This document shows positions 42,247-50,859 of a stretch of 53,459 bases of DNA, piece after piece (within the stretch, counting starts at the first letter, position 1; each line of letters begins with the position of its first letter). This DNA is from DTYU01 sp040757355 (GTDB lineage Bacteria > Bacillota > Desulfotomaculia > Desulfotomaculales > Ammonificaceae). Below the pieces are notes generated by a model. It saw only the letters and a list, made by a program, of their open reading frames with translations. It had not been told where the DNA came from and ran no database searches. Both the position numbers and the translations under genes were made by a program. The DNA is taken from positions 1 through 53,459 of the forward strand of contig JBFLWY010000017.1 of NCBI GenBank assembly GCA_040757355.1. Reading direction: 5' to 3'.

Positions 42247-44588
42247 CGAATTCAATCAGCCTTTGTTTGATCGCCAGGAACGAGTCCGACCATATCGGCC
42301 GCTGTTTGAACAGCGTCAAAGGATTCGTAGATGAAATTGTGGTGGTCGACACCGGTTCAACGGACAATACCATTGAAATCGCCCTGGCTGCAGGAGCCAA
42401 AATTGTTGAGGCGGAGTGGAAAAACGACTTCAGCCATGCCCGGAACACTTCTCTGGAAAACGCCACCGGAGAATGGATCCTTTTTCTCGACTGCGATGAA
42501 GAACTCGCTCCCGACAGCGGCCCCGAACTGCGGAAGATAACCCGTGACAGCTCATTTGAAGCCTATTTCGTTGTCGTAACAAACCTTACACAAACCGGGT
42601 TAGAATTGAGCTTCCCTAGCATCCGCCTTTTCAGAAACAGGAAGTGTTACCGTTTCAGGGGTAAAATTCACGAACAAATAGTCAACTCCATCGTGAACGG
42701 CTATGGCATCGAAAAGATCGGCCAAAGTCAAATATCGGTAATCCATCACGGGTACAATTCAGACACCATAAACATTCGGGCGAAAGTACACCGGAACCTT
42801 GAAATCCTCAAGGCATACCCGGAAGAAGAAAAGGACGGGTTTTATTATTACAACTTGGGGACGGAGCACCTCCGCCTGGGCGAAAGAGAAAAAGCCCTCG
42901 CAAATTATACTCAAGCACTCCGGCTTACAAAACCAACCCAATCCTACGGGCCTATCCTGGTAAAGAGAACAATGACCACTCTGATGGAACTGCAACGGTT
43001 CAGGGATACCATCGAACAACTGCGTTACTACCGGGAGATATACAAGGATTTCAAGGACCTTTTTCTCCTTGAGGCGGTATGCCATCTTGACTGCGGGCGC
43101 TATTCCGAAGCCGGGAAATATTTGCGGCGTTTCCTCGAAATGCCGCCGTCTTCTGTCTGGTACCCCGTCGAAAACATCAGGGGTTCTACGGCAGACGAGT
43201 TGCTCCACCTGGCGGAAACGTTAACCGTCCCCCTGGGCTATCCCGCCATAAGCGTATGCGTTATCGGCAGAAACGAGGAGGACCTCGTGCAGCACTGCAT
43301 CAGGAGCGTCAACGAAATAGCAGCAGAGGTGATCTTCGTTGACACCGGTTCGGAGGACAAGACTCCTGCCATCGCCCGCCAGCTTGGGGCCGACGTTTAC
43401 AGCTTCCCGTGGAACGACAGCTACTCGGAAGCCCGTAATTTCGCTATTGACAGAGCGAACGGCGAGTGGATTTTGGTTCTCAATGCCGACGAAGCACTGC
43501 CCGACGAAAGCAGGAAGATGATCGCTGACCTGGTAAGAGCGGCAAATCGGAGCGAAAGCAAAAAGCACGCGGGATATCACCTGAAAATCTGCACCTTCCT
43601 GGACCGCAGTTTGTCCCCCGCCAACTGCCATGTGGCGGGAGCCTGCAGGCTGTTCCGGAACAGGAATTACCGCTTTAGGGAACCGCTTCTCGATGACGTC
43701 GCCCGCTCAATCCTTGATTCCGGGGCAACAACCTCTTTTGCCGAAATCACAATCAACCACCTGCACTTCTCAGCCGCGTACGAACAGGTCGCCCGCAAGC
43801 GGCACTTGAAGATCGAGGCTGTAAAAAAAGGGCTGGCCGCGAGCCCCGTCAGGCAAAACTTCGCCTTGGGCATCGAATGCTTTTACGCTCAGGACTTTGC
43901 CTCCGCAGCAAGATACCTGACGATTGACCCTTTGAGTCTCGACGAGCCGGACCGGCCCAAGTTCTTCTATTGCTACGCCATTTCACTGTTGAATACAGGT
44001 CAATACGGTGCGGCCGCAGAGGTTTTAAATGAAGCCCTCAGTCATTTCCCAGATTACACCGACCTCGTTTACTCCCAGGCCATAACAAAGTTCCTGCTGG
44101 GTGAAATCCAAGTCGCCGAACAGTTGTTGGAGCAATGCCTAGAACTGGGTGACGCCCCATGGGAGAAATACACCGTCAGCCCCGGAACGGGAAGCTTCAA
44201 AGCGCTGTGTTCCCTAGGCGTTATCCTTGCCCACAAGGGCGATACCGCAAAAGCGCTCGAGCTTTTTACGGAGGCAGCCGCTATTACCGGCAGCTATCAA
44301 CAGGCAATAGAAAATATCGTCTTCCTGCAAGAAAGACTACCTCTCCCGCTCGAGGCTTTTCTCGAGGCCAAGGGCCTCCTGAACGCGCGGAGCCTCAGTA
44401 TCGTCTCCAGGTCGCTCGCGAAGATGGGAAGATTTGAAGAAGGACTGCATTACCTCGCCAAAGCCACCCGGCAGATTGCTGCTGAGCAGCCGCCTCGGAG
44501 CTTTATGGGAATCACGGGCGCTATCGATTTTCTGATAAAGGGATTGATGTCAAACCTCGGGGTTACCCCTGGAAAGCTCGACATTTAG
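42243..44588 (+). CDS. Double GT2 glycosyltransferase with TPR repeats
   Basis: 781 aa. Two GT2 domains lie in one chain: the first at about 1-190 (SLCLIARNESDHIGRCLNSV, VVDTGSTDNT, LDCDEEL), then TPRs, then a second at about 335-530 (SVCVIGRNEEDLVQHCIRSV, FVDTGSEDKT, LNADEAL), then more TPRs. In the second domain the first acidic residue of DXD is Asn (NAD), so it may be weakened or altered. The TTG start overlaps the previous stop (TTGA) with AGGAGG at the right distance: strict translational coupling. The first domain resembles the previous gene's, so they arose by duplication. Confidence 0.85.
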   Translation: MTNSISLCLIARNESDHIGRCLNSVKGFVDEIVVVDTGSTDNTIEIALAAGAKIVEAEWKNDFSHARNTSLENATGEWILFLDCDEELAPDSGPELRKITRDSSFEAYFVVVTNLTQTGLELSFPSIRLFRNRKCYRFRGKIHEQIVNSIVNGYGIEKIGQSQISVIHHGYNSDTINIRAKVHRNLEILKAYPEEEKDGFYYYNLGTEHLRLGEREKALANYTQALRLTKPTQSYGPILVKRTMTTLMELQRFRDTIEQLRYYREIYKDFKDLFLLEAVCHLDCGRYSEAGKYLRRFLEMPPSSVWYPVENIRGSTADELLHLAETLTVPLGYPAISVCVIGRNEEDLVQHCIRSVNEIAAEVIFVDTGSEDKTPAIARQLGADVYSFPWNDSYSEARNFAIDRANGEWILVLNADEALPDESRKMIADLVRAANRSESKKHAGYHLKICTFLDRSLSPANCHVAGACRLFRNRNYRFREPLLDDVARSILDSGATTSFAEITINHLHFSAAYEQVARKRHLKIEAVKKGLAASPVRQNFALGIECFYAQDFASAARYLTIDPLSLDEPDRPKFFYCYAISLLNTGQYGAAAEVLNEALSHFPDYTDLVYSQAITKFLLGEIQVAEQLLEQCLELGDAPWEKYTVSPGTGSFKALCSLGVILAHKGDTAKALELFTEAAAITGSYQQAIENIVFLQERLPLPLEAFLEAKGLLNARSLSIVSRSLAKMGRFEEGLHYLAKATRQIAAEQPPRSFMGITGAIDFLIKGLMSNLGVTPGKLDI

Positions 44589-44629
44589 AGAGCTCGTTAC
44601 TTCGGGTTGCAAGGAGTGTAGCCGAGCGT

Positions 44630-46579
44630 ATGAAGAAGGTCCTCATAGGCAGCGCAGTTCGCCAAGATCCCGGGATATTAGAGTACTTCCTGGGCTCTCT
44701 GCGCGAGCTGCGGGTGTCCAATTGTACCGTAGATTTCATGTTTATCGACGATAACGACGATGACGCATCGTCGCAGATGCTGTATGCTTTCCGCCCCTTA
44801 CGCTCCAAGACGACCGTCATCCACACCGTTGGCAACCGAGAACCGTACGTCAAAGACGAAAGATACCACCAGTGGAAGGAGACGCTGATCTGGCGAGTGG
44901 CTGGTTTTAAAAACCTGATCATCGACCACTGCAAGCGAGAAAAGTACGACTACCTGCTGCTTGTCGACTCTGACCTCGTTTTACACCCCGAAACTCTGCA
45001 TCGCTTGATAGAAACCGGCAAAGACATTATTTCGGAAATATTCTGGACAAAATGGCTTCCTGACGCCGTAGAAATGCCGCAGGTCTGGCTAGCGGATGAA
45101 TATAAGCTTTACGCACACGCGCGCGGGGAGATACTAACAGCCGAAGAAATAGAACACCGCATTTCCGAGTTTTTAAGCATGCTACGCAAACCCGGCGTGT
45201 ACAGAGTCGGGGGGTTAGGAGCGTGTACCCTGTTCTCTCTAAAGGCACTGCGTAAGGGGGTCTCTTTCAAAGAAATATACAACCTTTCCTTCAAGGGCGA
45301 AGACAGGCATCTGTGTATCCGGGCCGCCGCTCTCGGCTTCGAGCTGTACGTAGACACCTGCTTTCCCGCCTACCACATCTACAGGGAATCAGACCTAGGC
45401 GGGGTTGAGGAATACCTGAAGTCAACCCGAACAATCAGCATGGTCGCCCACACGTCCCTGGTCACAACGATGCTTAAGAATGTGCTGGAAAAGTTGGAAA
45501 GCTTCGATTTCAGGCGCAGAACCGATCCGCGGCGGTTTCGGAAGCACTTTACCGCACGGGGATGGGAAATGCACAAATCCCTCTGCACAAAATACAGGGC
45601 ACGCAGAAGAAGGCTCATAATAAGGGCCGAGGTCGCCGATGTAGCCGACCTTACGTTTGTTGACGGGCTGAACGGGTGTGAAGTCACCGTCTTATTGAAT
45701 TTCAAGGGTTCTGAACGCGGCGTCCGGGTTGAGAACGCAAAAGAAATCCGGTTAAAAATGATCAACGACGGCGGGTGGAAGATCGACAGGTGCTCAGTGG
45801 TCAACCAACACAACCGGTGTAAGGAAACGCCCGTTGTAACTCGCGTCTTCAGCGGTTACACCCGCATGGTCAAGACCGGCCCCCAGAAAATAACCCTGGC
45901 GATGCTCGTCCACAACGAAGCGGACAGGCACCTGCCCGCCGTGCTCGCCCACGCCGCCGCATACGTGGACGAAGCCGTGATTCTCGATGACGCGAGCACC
46001 GATGCTACAGTGCAGGTCTGCCGGGAAGTCCTGAAGGACATCCCCACCTTCATTCACTCGAACCCGACCCCGGGGTTCGAGAATGAGGTCAACCTGCGTA
46101 AACAGCTCTGGGAGCTTACCCTCCGGAGTTCACCCGATTGGATACTGTGCCTTGACGCAGACGAAATGTTTGAAGACGCGGCAATCCTGAGAATCAGAAG
46201 CTTGGTCAACCAGCCCCACATCGACGTCTTTGCCTTCCGGTTGTTTGACTTTTGGGATATGGAGCACTACCGCGAAGATGAGTTCTGGAACGCTCACCTG
46301 AGATATGCACCGTTTCTGATCAGGTACCAGCCGCAATTCCCGTATGAATGGCATGAAACACCCCTGCACTGCGGCCGGTTTCCGAAAAACTTAATGTTGC
46401 TCCCTACGGCGATTTCCGACCTGCGGGTAAAACACTTCGGGTGGGCGACGGTAAATGACCGCGTGGAAAAATACAACCGCTACATGCAGGCCGACCCGGA
46501 AGGTAAATACGGCGTTTTAAAACAATACCAATCAATCTTAGACCCCAATCCCAACCTGAAAAAGTGGCATGAGCAGTAA
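44630..46579 (+). CDS. Two-domain glycosyltransferase with a central linker domain
   Basis: 649 aa. The N-terminal GT-A domain has FIDDNDDDASS and LLLVDSDLVLHPETL with a DXD-like DSD, plus FKGEDRHLCIRAAALG (the catalytic ED). The middle, about residues 300-405, is a small alpha-beta segment (RARRRRLIIRAEVADVADLTF to MINDGGWKIDR) with an NTF2-like look. The C-terminal GT2 domain (TLAMLVHNEADRHLPAVLAH, ILDDASTDAT, LCLDADEMF, then WHETPLHCGRFP) is separate. Two different sugars or steps could be handled by one protein. It belongs to the same plus-strand train. Confidence 0.85.
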   Translation: MKKVLIGSAVRQDPGILEYFLGSLRELRVSNCTVDFMFIDDNDDDASSQMLYAFRPLRSKTTVIHTVGNREPYVKDERYHQWKETLIWRVAGFKNLIIDHCKREKYDYLLLVDSDLVLHPETLHRLIETGKDIISEIFWTKWLPDAVEMPQVWLADEYKLYAHARGEILTAEEIEHRISEFLSMLRKPGVYRVGGLGACTLFSLKALRKGVSFKEIYNLSFKGEDRHLCIRAAALGFELYVDTCFPAYHIYRESDLGGVEEYLKSTRTISMVAHTSLVTTMLKNVLEKLESFDFRRRTDPRRFRKHFTARGWEMHKSLCTKYRARRRRLIIRAEVADVADLTFVDGLNGCEVTVLLNFKGSERGVRVENAKEIRLKMINDGGWKIDRCSVVNQHNRCKETPVVTRVFSGYTRMVKTGPQKITLAMLVHNEADRHLPAVLAHAAAYVDEAVILDDASTDATVQVCREVLKDIPTFIHSNPTPGFENEVNLRKQLWELTLRSSPDWILCLDADEMFEDAAILRIRSLVNQPHIDVFAFRLFDFWDMEHYREDEFWNAHLRYAPFLIRYQPQFPYEWHETPLHCGRFPKNLMLLPTAISDLRVKHFGWATVNDRVEKYNRYMQADPEGKYGVLKQYQSILDPNPNLKKWHEQ

Positions 46580-46622
46580 TAATGAGGTAAAAACAAGGTC
46601 CGGTGATCCTGCAGTTTGGACT

Positions 46623-46641
46623 CCTCCGGGCACTACGGAGG
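46623..46641 (+). terminator. Stem-loop after the third glycosyltransferase gene
   Basis: CCTCCG (46623-46628) with CGGAGG (46636-46641). The T-run begins nine bases after the stem, so termination is uncertain. A second small hairpin, GCAAGC/GCTTGC, follows near 46663-46678. Nothing else is recognisable in the 232-bp gap. Confidence 0.3.
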
Positions 46642-46811
46642 GTAGCATTGTTTTTGGGGGTCGGCAAGCTTGGCTTGCGGACATATAGAAGTGTCTTCGA
46701 AGGCGGCTTAGATACCGACCACTTTGTATTGTCATGTTAGAAAAAACGGGCATGTCGCACATTACTAAGCCGCCGAGGACCCTATTATATTTGCGGTTGG
46801 AGGGAACTGGA

Positions 46812-47420
46812 ATGGGCAGCGTGTATAAGCGAGGGATAACACTCTGGTTTACCGGGCTCAGCGGATCGGGTAAAACGACTCTCTGTAGTAAGTTAAAAGA
46901 AATCCTCTTGTCCAAGGGTTTTCGCGTGGAAGTTTTAGACGGTGATGAGGTGCGGAAGTGTTTAAGCAAAGGCCTTGGCTTTAGCAAAGCGGATCGAGAC
47001 GAAAACATCCGCCGCATTGCTTTTGTGGCAGACCTGCTAACCCGCAACGGAGTTATCGTTCTGGTATCGGCCATCTCACCATACAGACAAACACGGGATG
47101 AAGTGCGTCAAAAAATCAAGGATTTCGCTGAAGTATACGTCAATGCCCCCCTGGCGGTCTGTGAACAACGGGATGTTAAGGGACTGTACAAAAAGGCACG
47201 TGCCGGTAAAATTAAAAATTTTACCGGTATTGACGATGTTTACGAACCACCACTCAAGCCCGAGGTAGAATGTTATACCGGCCAGGAGACGGTTGAACAA
47301 AGCATCACAAAAGTTTTAGCATTTTTAGAAAAAAAAGGATTTACCGGAAAGGTAAATAAGTATAGGCTGTACAATTCCTTTCAAGCTCAAAGGAATCACC
47401 CTTGCTACCAACTACAATAA
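46812..47420 (+). CDS. cysC: Adenylylsulfate (APS) kinase-like protein
   Basis: 202 aa. Walker A GLSGSGKTT near residues 14-22, VEVLDGDEVRKCLSKGLGFSKADRDENIRRI (the APS-kinase signature stretch) and VSAISPYRQTRDEVR, then FAEVYVNAPLAVCEQRDVKGLYKKARAGKIKNFTGIDDVYEPP. It would make PAPS, the sulfate donor, from APS. No cysD/cysN and no sulfotransferase are in the window. The frame starts at 46734, but GGAGGG is spaced for ATG 46812. A role in glycan sulfation, or a related phosphate transfer, is inferred from context only. Confidence 0.88.
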   Translation: MGSVYKRGITLWFTGLSGSGKTTLCSKLKEILLSKGFRVEVLDGDEVRKCLSKGLGFSKADRDENIRRIAFVADLLTRNGVIVLVSAISPYRQTRDEVRQKIKDFAEVYVNAPLAVCEQRDVKGLYKKARAGKIKNFTGIDDVYEPPLKPEVECYTGQETVEQSITKVLAFLEKKGFTGKVNKYRLYNSFQAQRNHPCYQLQ

Positions 47421-47581
47421 AATAAACCGGCAACAGGAAAGCCCGTGGTCACGACCGACCTGCCGTAAGCCAGGAACATTCCGGGAGCAAAGACCATCTT
47501 ACCCCACAGACAGGATAATTTCGAAACATATCAATCTCGACCACGGAGCAGTTAATGAATGGCGGTCCGTACAAACCTGTG

Positions 47582-48394
47582 CTACTCTGCTATTATGCCG
47601 TAAACTTCATCGGCAGGCAACCCGATAAATTCTTGAAGTTGAAAACCGTGGTCAAGGATACTAATACCGCCACTAGATCTTGTTTGTGATGGATACGACC
47701 GTACCTTAGACTGGCCGAGATAGATGTATTGCGGTGTAATGGTCAACCCACGGGTATAACCTCCTGAACGGTATACCGTCTCCCCGTCTTTTCCCAAGCC
47801 GTTCTCCCACGAAGTGCAGTAGTAAAGGCTCCTGTTATAAACGATACAACTGTGTGGATGCTTGACGCCTGTAATGCGGTGTTTTATTCGGGAAAAGTCG
47901 TGCAAGGAAATCTCAATGATAGCCCCGTCGTTTTTATCGCTGTGCGGAATCTCCGGGCCCGACAGGGAAAGCATAGACAACAGCAGGTTATCATCTTCAA
48001 TCCAAAGATCGTTGAAATGGTGCCGGTCTGAGGAGTAGTCCGAGATACGGATTTCTCCGGTGCGCCGGAAGTTTTCGTCATAGATCCCCACCGCATTGCG
48101 CCCGGTTTCTACTATGTACCAGTGTTTCCGGTAGAAGCGGAGCCCGTGTAAGTCTAATGACCCCAATGTGAAGTGTTCTCGTTCCTTGAACTCCCCGTCA
48201 AAACGTATCACCTGATGCTCTGTAAGTACGAAATAGTGATCATCTTTCTTAACGATCCCGCGGCAGCTTCCCGAAAAAACCAACTGCACAGACATGTCAG
48301 GCTTAACGATAAGAATACCTCCGTCGGGGCCGTGATCAATCCCTGTACTGCAGGTTACAATAAGCCTGTTAGGGATTGCTAGGCTTACTTTCAT
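47582..48394 (-). CDS. Uncharacterised beta-propeller-like protein (DUF4915-like)
   Basis: 270 aa. Repeating short beta-strand units (LIVTCSTGIDHGPDGGILIV; LHGLRFYRKHWYIVETGRN; FNDLWIEDDNLLLSML; HPHSCIVYNRSLYYCTS) suggest a propeller. Conserved His residues in LHGL, HHFN and HPHS could bind metal. The layout is similar to DUF4915 proteins found in polysaccharide loci. No signal peptide, so it is cytoplasmic. Enzymatic activity is unknown. It is convergent with cysC across a 161-bp gap without a clear hairpin. Confidence 0.65.
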   Translation of the reverse strand: MKVSLAIPNRLIVTCSTGIDHGPDGGILIVKPDMSVQLVFSGSCRGIVKKDDHYFVLTEHQVIRFDGEFKEREHFTLGSLDLHGLRFYRKHWYIVETGRNAVGIYDENFRRTGEIRISDYSSDRHHFNDLWIEDDNLLLSMLSLSGPEIPHSDKNDGAIIEISLHDFSRIKHRITGVKHPHSCIVYNRSLYYCTSWENGLGKDGETVYRSGGYTRGLTITPQYIYLGQSKVRSYPSQTRSSGGISILDHGFQLQEFIGLPADEVYGIIAE

Positions 48395-48496
48395 TTTCTT
48401 ACCCCTTCTCTAATAATATTTTTCTGTTATACACCCTTTATTGCATTGCGAAATAATCTGAGAAATGATATTGCTTTAATTCCTAAAATTATACTT

Positions 48497-49087
48497 CTAC
48501 GGGCATTGGAAGCTTTTTACAGCCCATAACGCACCGTAAGGCTTTTCCAACGCTCTCCCCATATTGTCAACAAAATGATAAACCTTGGCTCCGTATAGAT
48601 CCCATGTTGTATCAAAATCATCTGGTTCCCAACCAGACCTGTGTTCTTGCCATAATCCCCCGTCGAACCCCCAAGCATCCTTCCCATCCGGATGTTTTTG
48701 GGGTAAAAAACCGAGCGGCGTAAAAACAACTATTTGAATTCTTGTTATTTGTTCAGTTAATTTGAGCAAATGAATTGCCTCTTCTTTTTCTAAATGTTCA
48801 ATTACATCGAGTAGAAAAACTGAATCCACAGACTTGGGCGGGAACAATGATACGATTTGACTCCATGTAGCGTTTATTACAACATAATGGCGAGTCTTAT
48901 CTTTCTCAATTAAGTTTTGCAAATGCTCGATATACGGTCCAAAAGGCTCACAGCAAATATGCACTTTCGGTATGACAAAAGGTTGCGGTCTAATCCCACA
49001 TCCAATGTCAAGCAAGATGTCAGCGGGTAATATTTTTTTTGAGACTGTCGGAGTCAATTCGTCCCTTTCAAGCCAAGTGAGACTCAC
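48497..49087 (-). CDS. Class I SAM-dependent methyltransferase
   Basis: 196 aa from GTG 49087. Motif I is ADILLDIGCGIRPQPF, then the motif II-like HICCEPFGPY and SVDSVFLLDVIEHLEKEEA. Family role: methylation with S-adenosylmethionine; substrate unknown, probably a sugar or lipid carrier in this locus. The longer frame runs to 49144, but its first codons read the CCCAGCACTCA repeat and GGGGAGG sits before the GTG at 49087. Codon use is AT-richer than its neighbours, a possible sign of transfer. Confidence 0.8.
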   Translation of the reverse strand: MSLTWLERDELTPTVSKKILPADILLDIGCGIRPQPFVIPKVHICCEPFGPYIEHLQNLIEKDKTRHYVVINATWSQIVSLFPPKSVDSVFLLDVIEHLEKEEAIHLLKLTEQITRIQIVVFTPLGFLPQKHPDGKDAWGFDGGLWQEHRSGWEPDDFDTTWDLYGAKVYHFVDNMGRALEKPYGALWAVKSFQCP

Positions 49088-49136
49088 TTCAGTTACTACC
49101 TCCCCTAGAAATAGACGTTCAACCTTATACTGACAG

Positions 49137-49313
49137 CCCAGCACTCAGTGCAGCTTTTCCACTTCAACGGAGAAACCTTCATTGGCCTGAGTGCCCAGCA
49201 CTCAATGGGACTTTTTGAACTTCGGAGGAAAGACCTTCATTAGTCTAATGCCCATCACTCAAGGACTGCATTGAGTGCTGGGTTAAACTTCAAAGATCTT
49301 ACTGAGTGCTGGG
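49137..49313. repeat. 57-bp direct repeats and CCCAGCACTCA 11-mer cluster
   Basis: Two adjacent 57-bp units begin with CCCAGCACTCA (49137-49193 and 49194-49250) and share CTTTT and ACCTTCATT blocks. A third start is the variant CCCATCACTCA at 49251. TGAGTGCTGGG, the reverse complement of the 11-mer, is at 49272-49282 and 49303-49313. The 11-mer is also the tip of the 88-bp element at 1959 and 49541. It lies directly upstream of the methyltransferase gene. Confidence 0.75.
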
Positions 49314-49320
49314 TGGGGTC

Positions 49321-49341
49321 CGTTCGACGTTCTGCGTTGGG
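49321..49341. repeat. Heptamer tract near the repeat cluster
   Basis: CGTTCGA, CGTTCTG, CGTTGGG. The CGTTC core is the same as in the tract upstream of flgK. It lies between the 57-bp repeats and the palindromic repeat. Confidence 0.55.
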
Positions 49342-49364
49342 AAAAAGACCGAAGCTCGTAGTTC

Positions 49365-49452
49365 GTAGGCCGGAAAAAGGCTGAAGGCCGTTTCCGGCAA
49401 AAAACATATCTGCCCTTAAAATGCCGGAAACGCTACGCTTATTCCGGCCTAC
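49365..49452. repeat. Palindromic repeat element, copy B (88 bp)
   Basis: GTAGGCCGGAA (49365-49375) and TTCCGGCCTAC (49442-49452) are perfect 11-bp inverted ends. Inside, GTTTCCGGC and GCCGGAAAC form a second perfect 9-bp stem. As RNA or single-stranded DNA it would fold into a long nested hairpin. Copies A and C are at 37881 and 30958. Confidence 0.75.
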
Positions 49453-49540
49453 TTGTAAAATACCAGCTCACCTCACACCGCTCACTTCCCAATTCGCCGT
49501 GGGATAACGGTAGACAGGGCATTTTCATTCCCGGTGGCGA

Positions 49541-49628
49541 CCCAGCACTCAACTCAACGGGAAAGAATACGAGATACTTTAATGACCGTTTGCTTGAGCA
49601 CAGGTTACACACAGAGTTGAGTGCTGGG
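49541..49628 (-). repeat. 88-bp inverted-terminal-repeat element, copy 2
   Basis: The inverted copy of the element at 1959-2046 with the same total length. Perfect 15-bp ends; differences are confined to the interior. The 653-bp gap that holds it (49088-49740) contains no gene and is mostly repeats. Confidence 0.8.
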
Positions 49629-49740
49629 TCGTGCACGACTCCTTTATTTACTGCGTTGTTTACCCTCGAACATTGGTCAAGTCCAACCATAGCATTGAAC
49701 ACTTGCAGTTCATGTCTATCTTTACTAAACAAAGTATTGC

Positions 49741-50859
49741 TTACAGCATCTCATCACGGCTTTGACACTGGCGGTTCCAGTTGCTGAGAATGATGCGGAC
49801 AGCCGTGCTGCTTACATTTGCCGAAAGATACTCCGGCGGCGGGCGCCACCCGGCCGGTTCGGTAAGCACAGCGCTCACGGCGTCTAAGACGGCCTGGGGT
49901 TCGGACCCGGTAATGAGGTTGCTGCCGGCCTCGAGCGTCTCCGGTCTTTCGGTTACGTCACGCAGGGTTACGTTGGGAACATTAAAGATGCAGCATTCCT
50001 CCTGAACGGTCCCGCTGTCGGTCAACACACATAGCGCGTTCTTTTCCAGTTTGACAAAGTCAAACAATCCTAAGGGCTCCGTGGTCCGTACGCCGGCCCC
50101 CGCAAGAGTCTTTCCGAATCTGTGGAGCTGCGACCTTGTTCTGGGATGCAGGCTGCAGAGAACAGGCATCTGATAAGCGGCTGCCAGACGATGAAACGCT
50201 TCGATGAAGTTTGCCAAACGAGTCCGGTTATCGACGTTTTCAGTGCGGTGTAAGGTTACCAAAAAATACTCCCCGGCTTTTAGCTCAAAGGTCTTTAAAG
50301 CCTGGCTGGTCTCAATCCGGGAGGCGTAATAATCTAACACCTCCTTAATGGGATTACCGGTAACGTAAATGCGGTGACCCGGAATGCCTTCCCGTAACAG
50401 ACTGGCCCGGCTGCGCTCCGTGTAAGGCATGAGGATGTCGCTGCAGTGGTCCGCCACCCGGCGGTTGATTTCCTCCGGCATACGGTCGTCGTAACAACGG
50501 TTGCCGGCTTCCATGTGGAAAACCATGATGCCCAGCCTTTTAGCAACCATCGTAGACAGAGCACTGTTGGTATCTCCCAAAACCAGGAGGCGGTCCGGCT
50601 TTTCCTTGAGCATAACCCTTTCGCACTCCGTTAGGATCCTGCCTATCTGGCCCATTGTGCTTTCCGACCGGCAATTCAGGGCATAATCAGGAGGCCGCAA
50701 CCCCAACTCGGAAAAGAAGACGTCGGTCAATGACGGTTCGTAATTCTGTCCGGTGTGCACCACGATATGGTTCGACAGTTTATCAAGAAGGGGGATGATA
50801 CGGCTCAGGCGGATTATCTCCGGGCGGGTCCCTAAAACCGTCATTACCTTCATCCCCAT
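49741..50859 (-). CDS. fnlC: Non-hydrolysing UDP-GlcNAc 2-epimerase family (WecB/FnlC/CapG)
   Basis: 372 aa. MTVLGTRPEIIRLSRIIPLL at the start, HTGQNYEPSLTDVFF, VLGDTNSALSTMVAKRLGI, HMEAGNRCYDDRMPEEINRR, VTLHRTENVDNR and TDSGTVQEECCIFNVP are diagnostic. Because FnlA- and FnlB-like genes lie immediately upstream, FnlC (last step to UDP-L-FucNAc) is more likely than a stand-alone WecB making UDP-ManNAc. The ATG overlaps the fnlA stop by 10 bp. Confidence 0.87.
   Translation of the reverse strand: MGMKVMTVLGTRPEIIRLSRIIPLLDKLSNHIVVHTGQNYEPSLTDVFFSELGLRPPDYALNCRSESTMGQIGRILTECERVMLKEKPDRLLVLGDTNSALSTMVAKRLGIMVFHMEAGNRCYDDRMPEEINRRVADHCSDILMPYTERSRASLLREGIPGHRIYVTGNPIKEVLDYYASRIETSQALKTFELKAGEYFLVTLHRTENVDNRTRLANFIEAFHRLAAAYQMPVLCSLHPRTRSQLHRFGKTLAGAGVRTTEPLGLFDFVKLEKNALCVLTDSGTVQEECCIFNVPNVTLRDVTERPETLEAGSNLITGSEPQAVLDAVSAVLTEPAGWRPPPEYLSANVSSTAVRIILSNWNRQCQSRDEML

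Noticed and set aside
46580..46811. Riboswitch or T-box upstream of cysC
   Set aside because: Small hairpins are present but no SAM, T-box or c-di-GMP consensus could be found.
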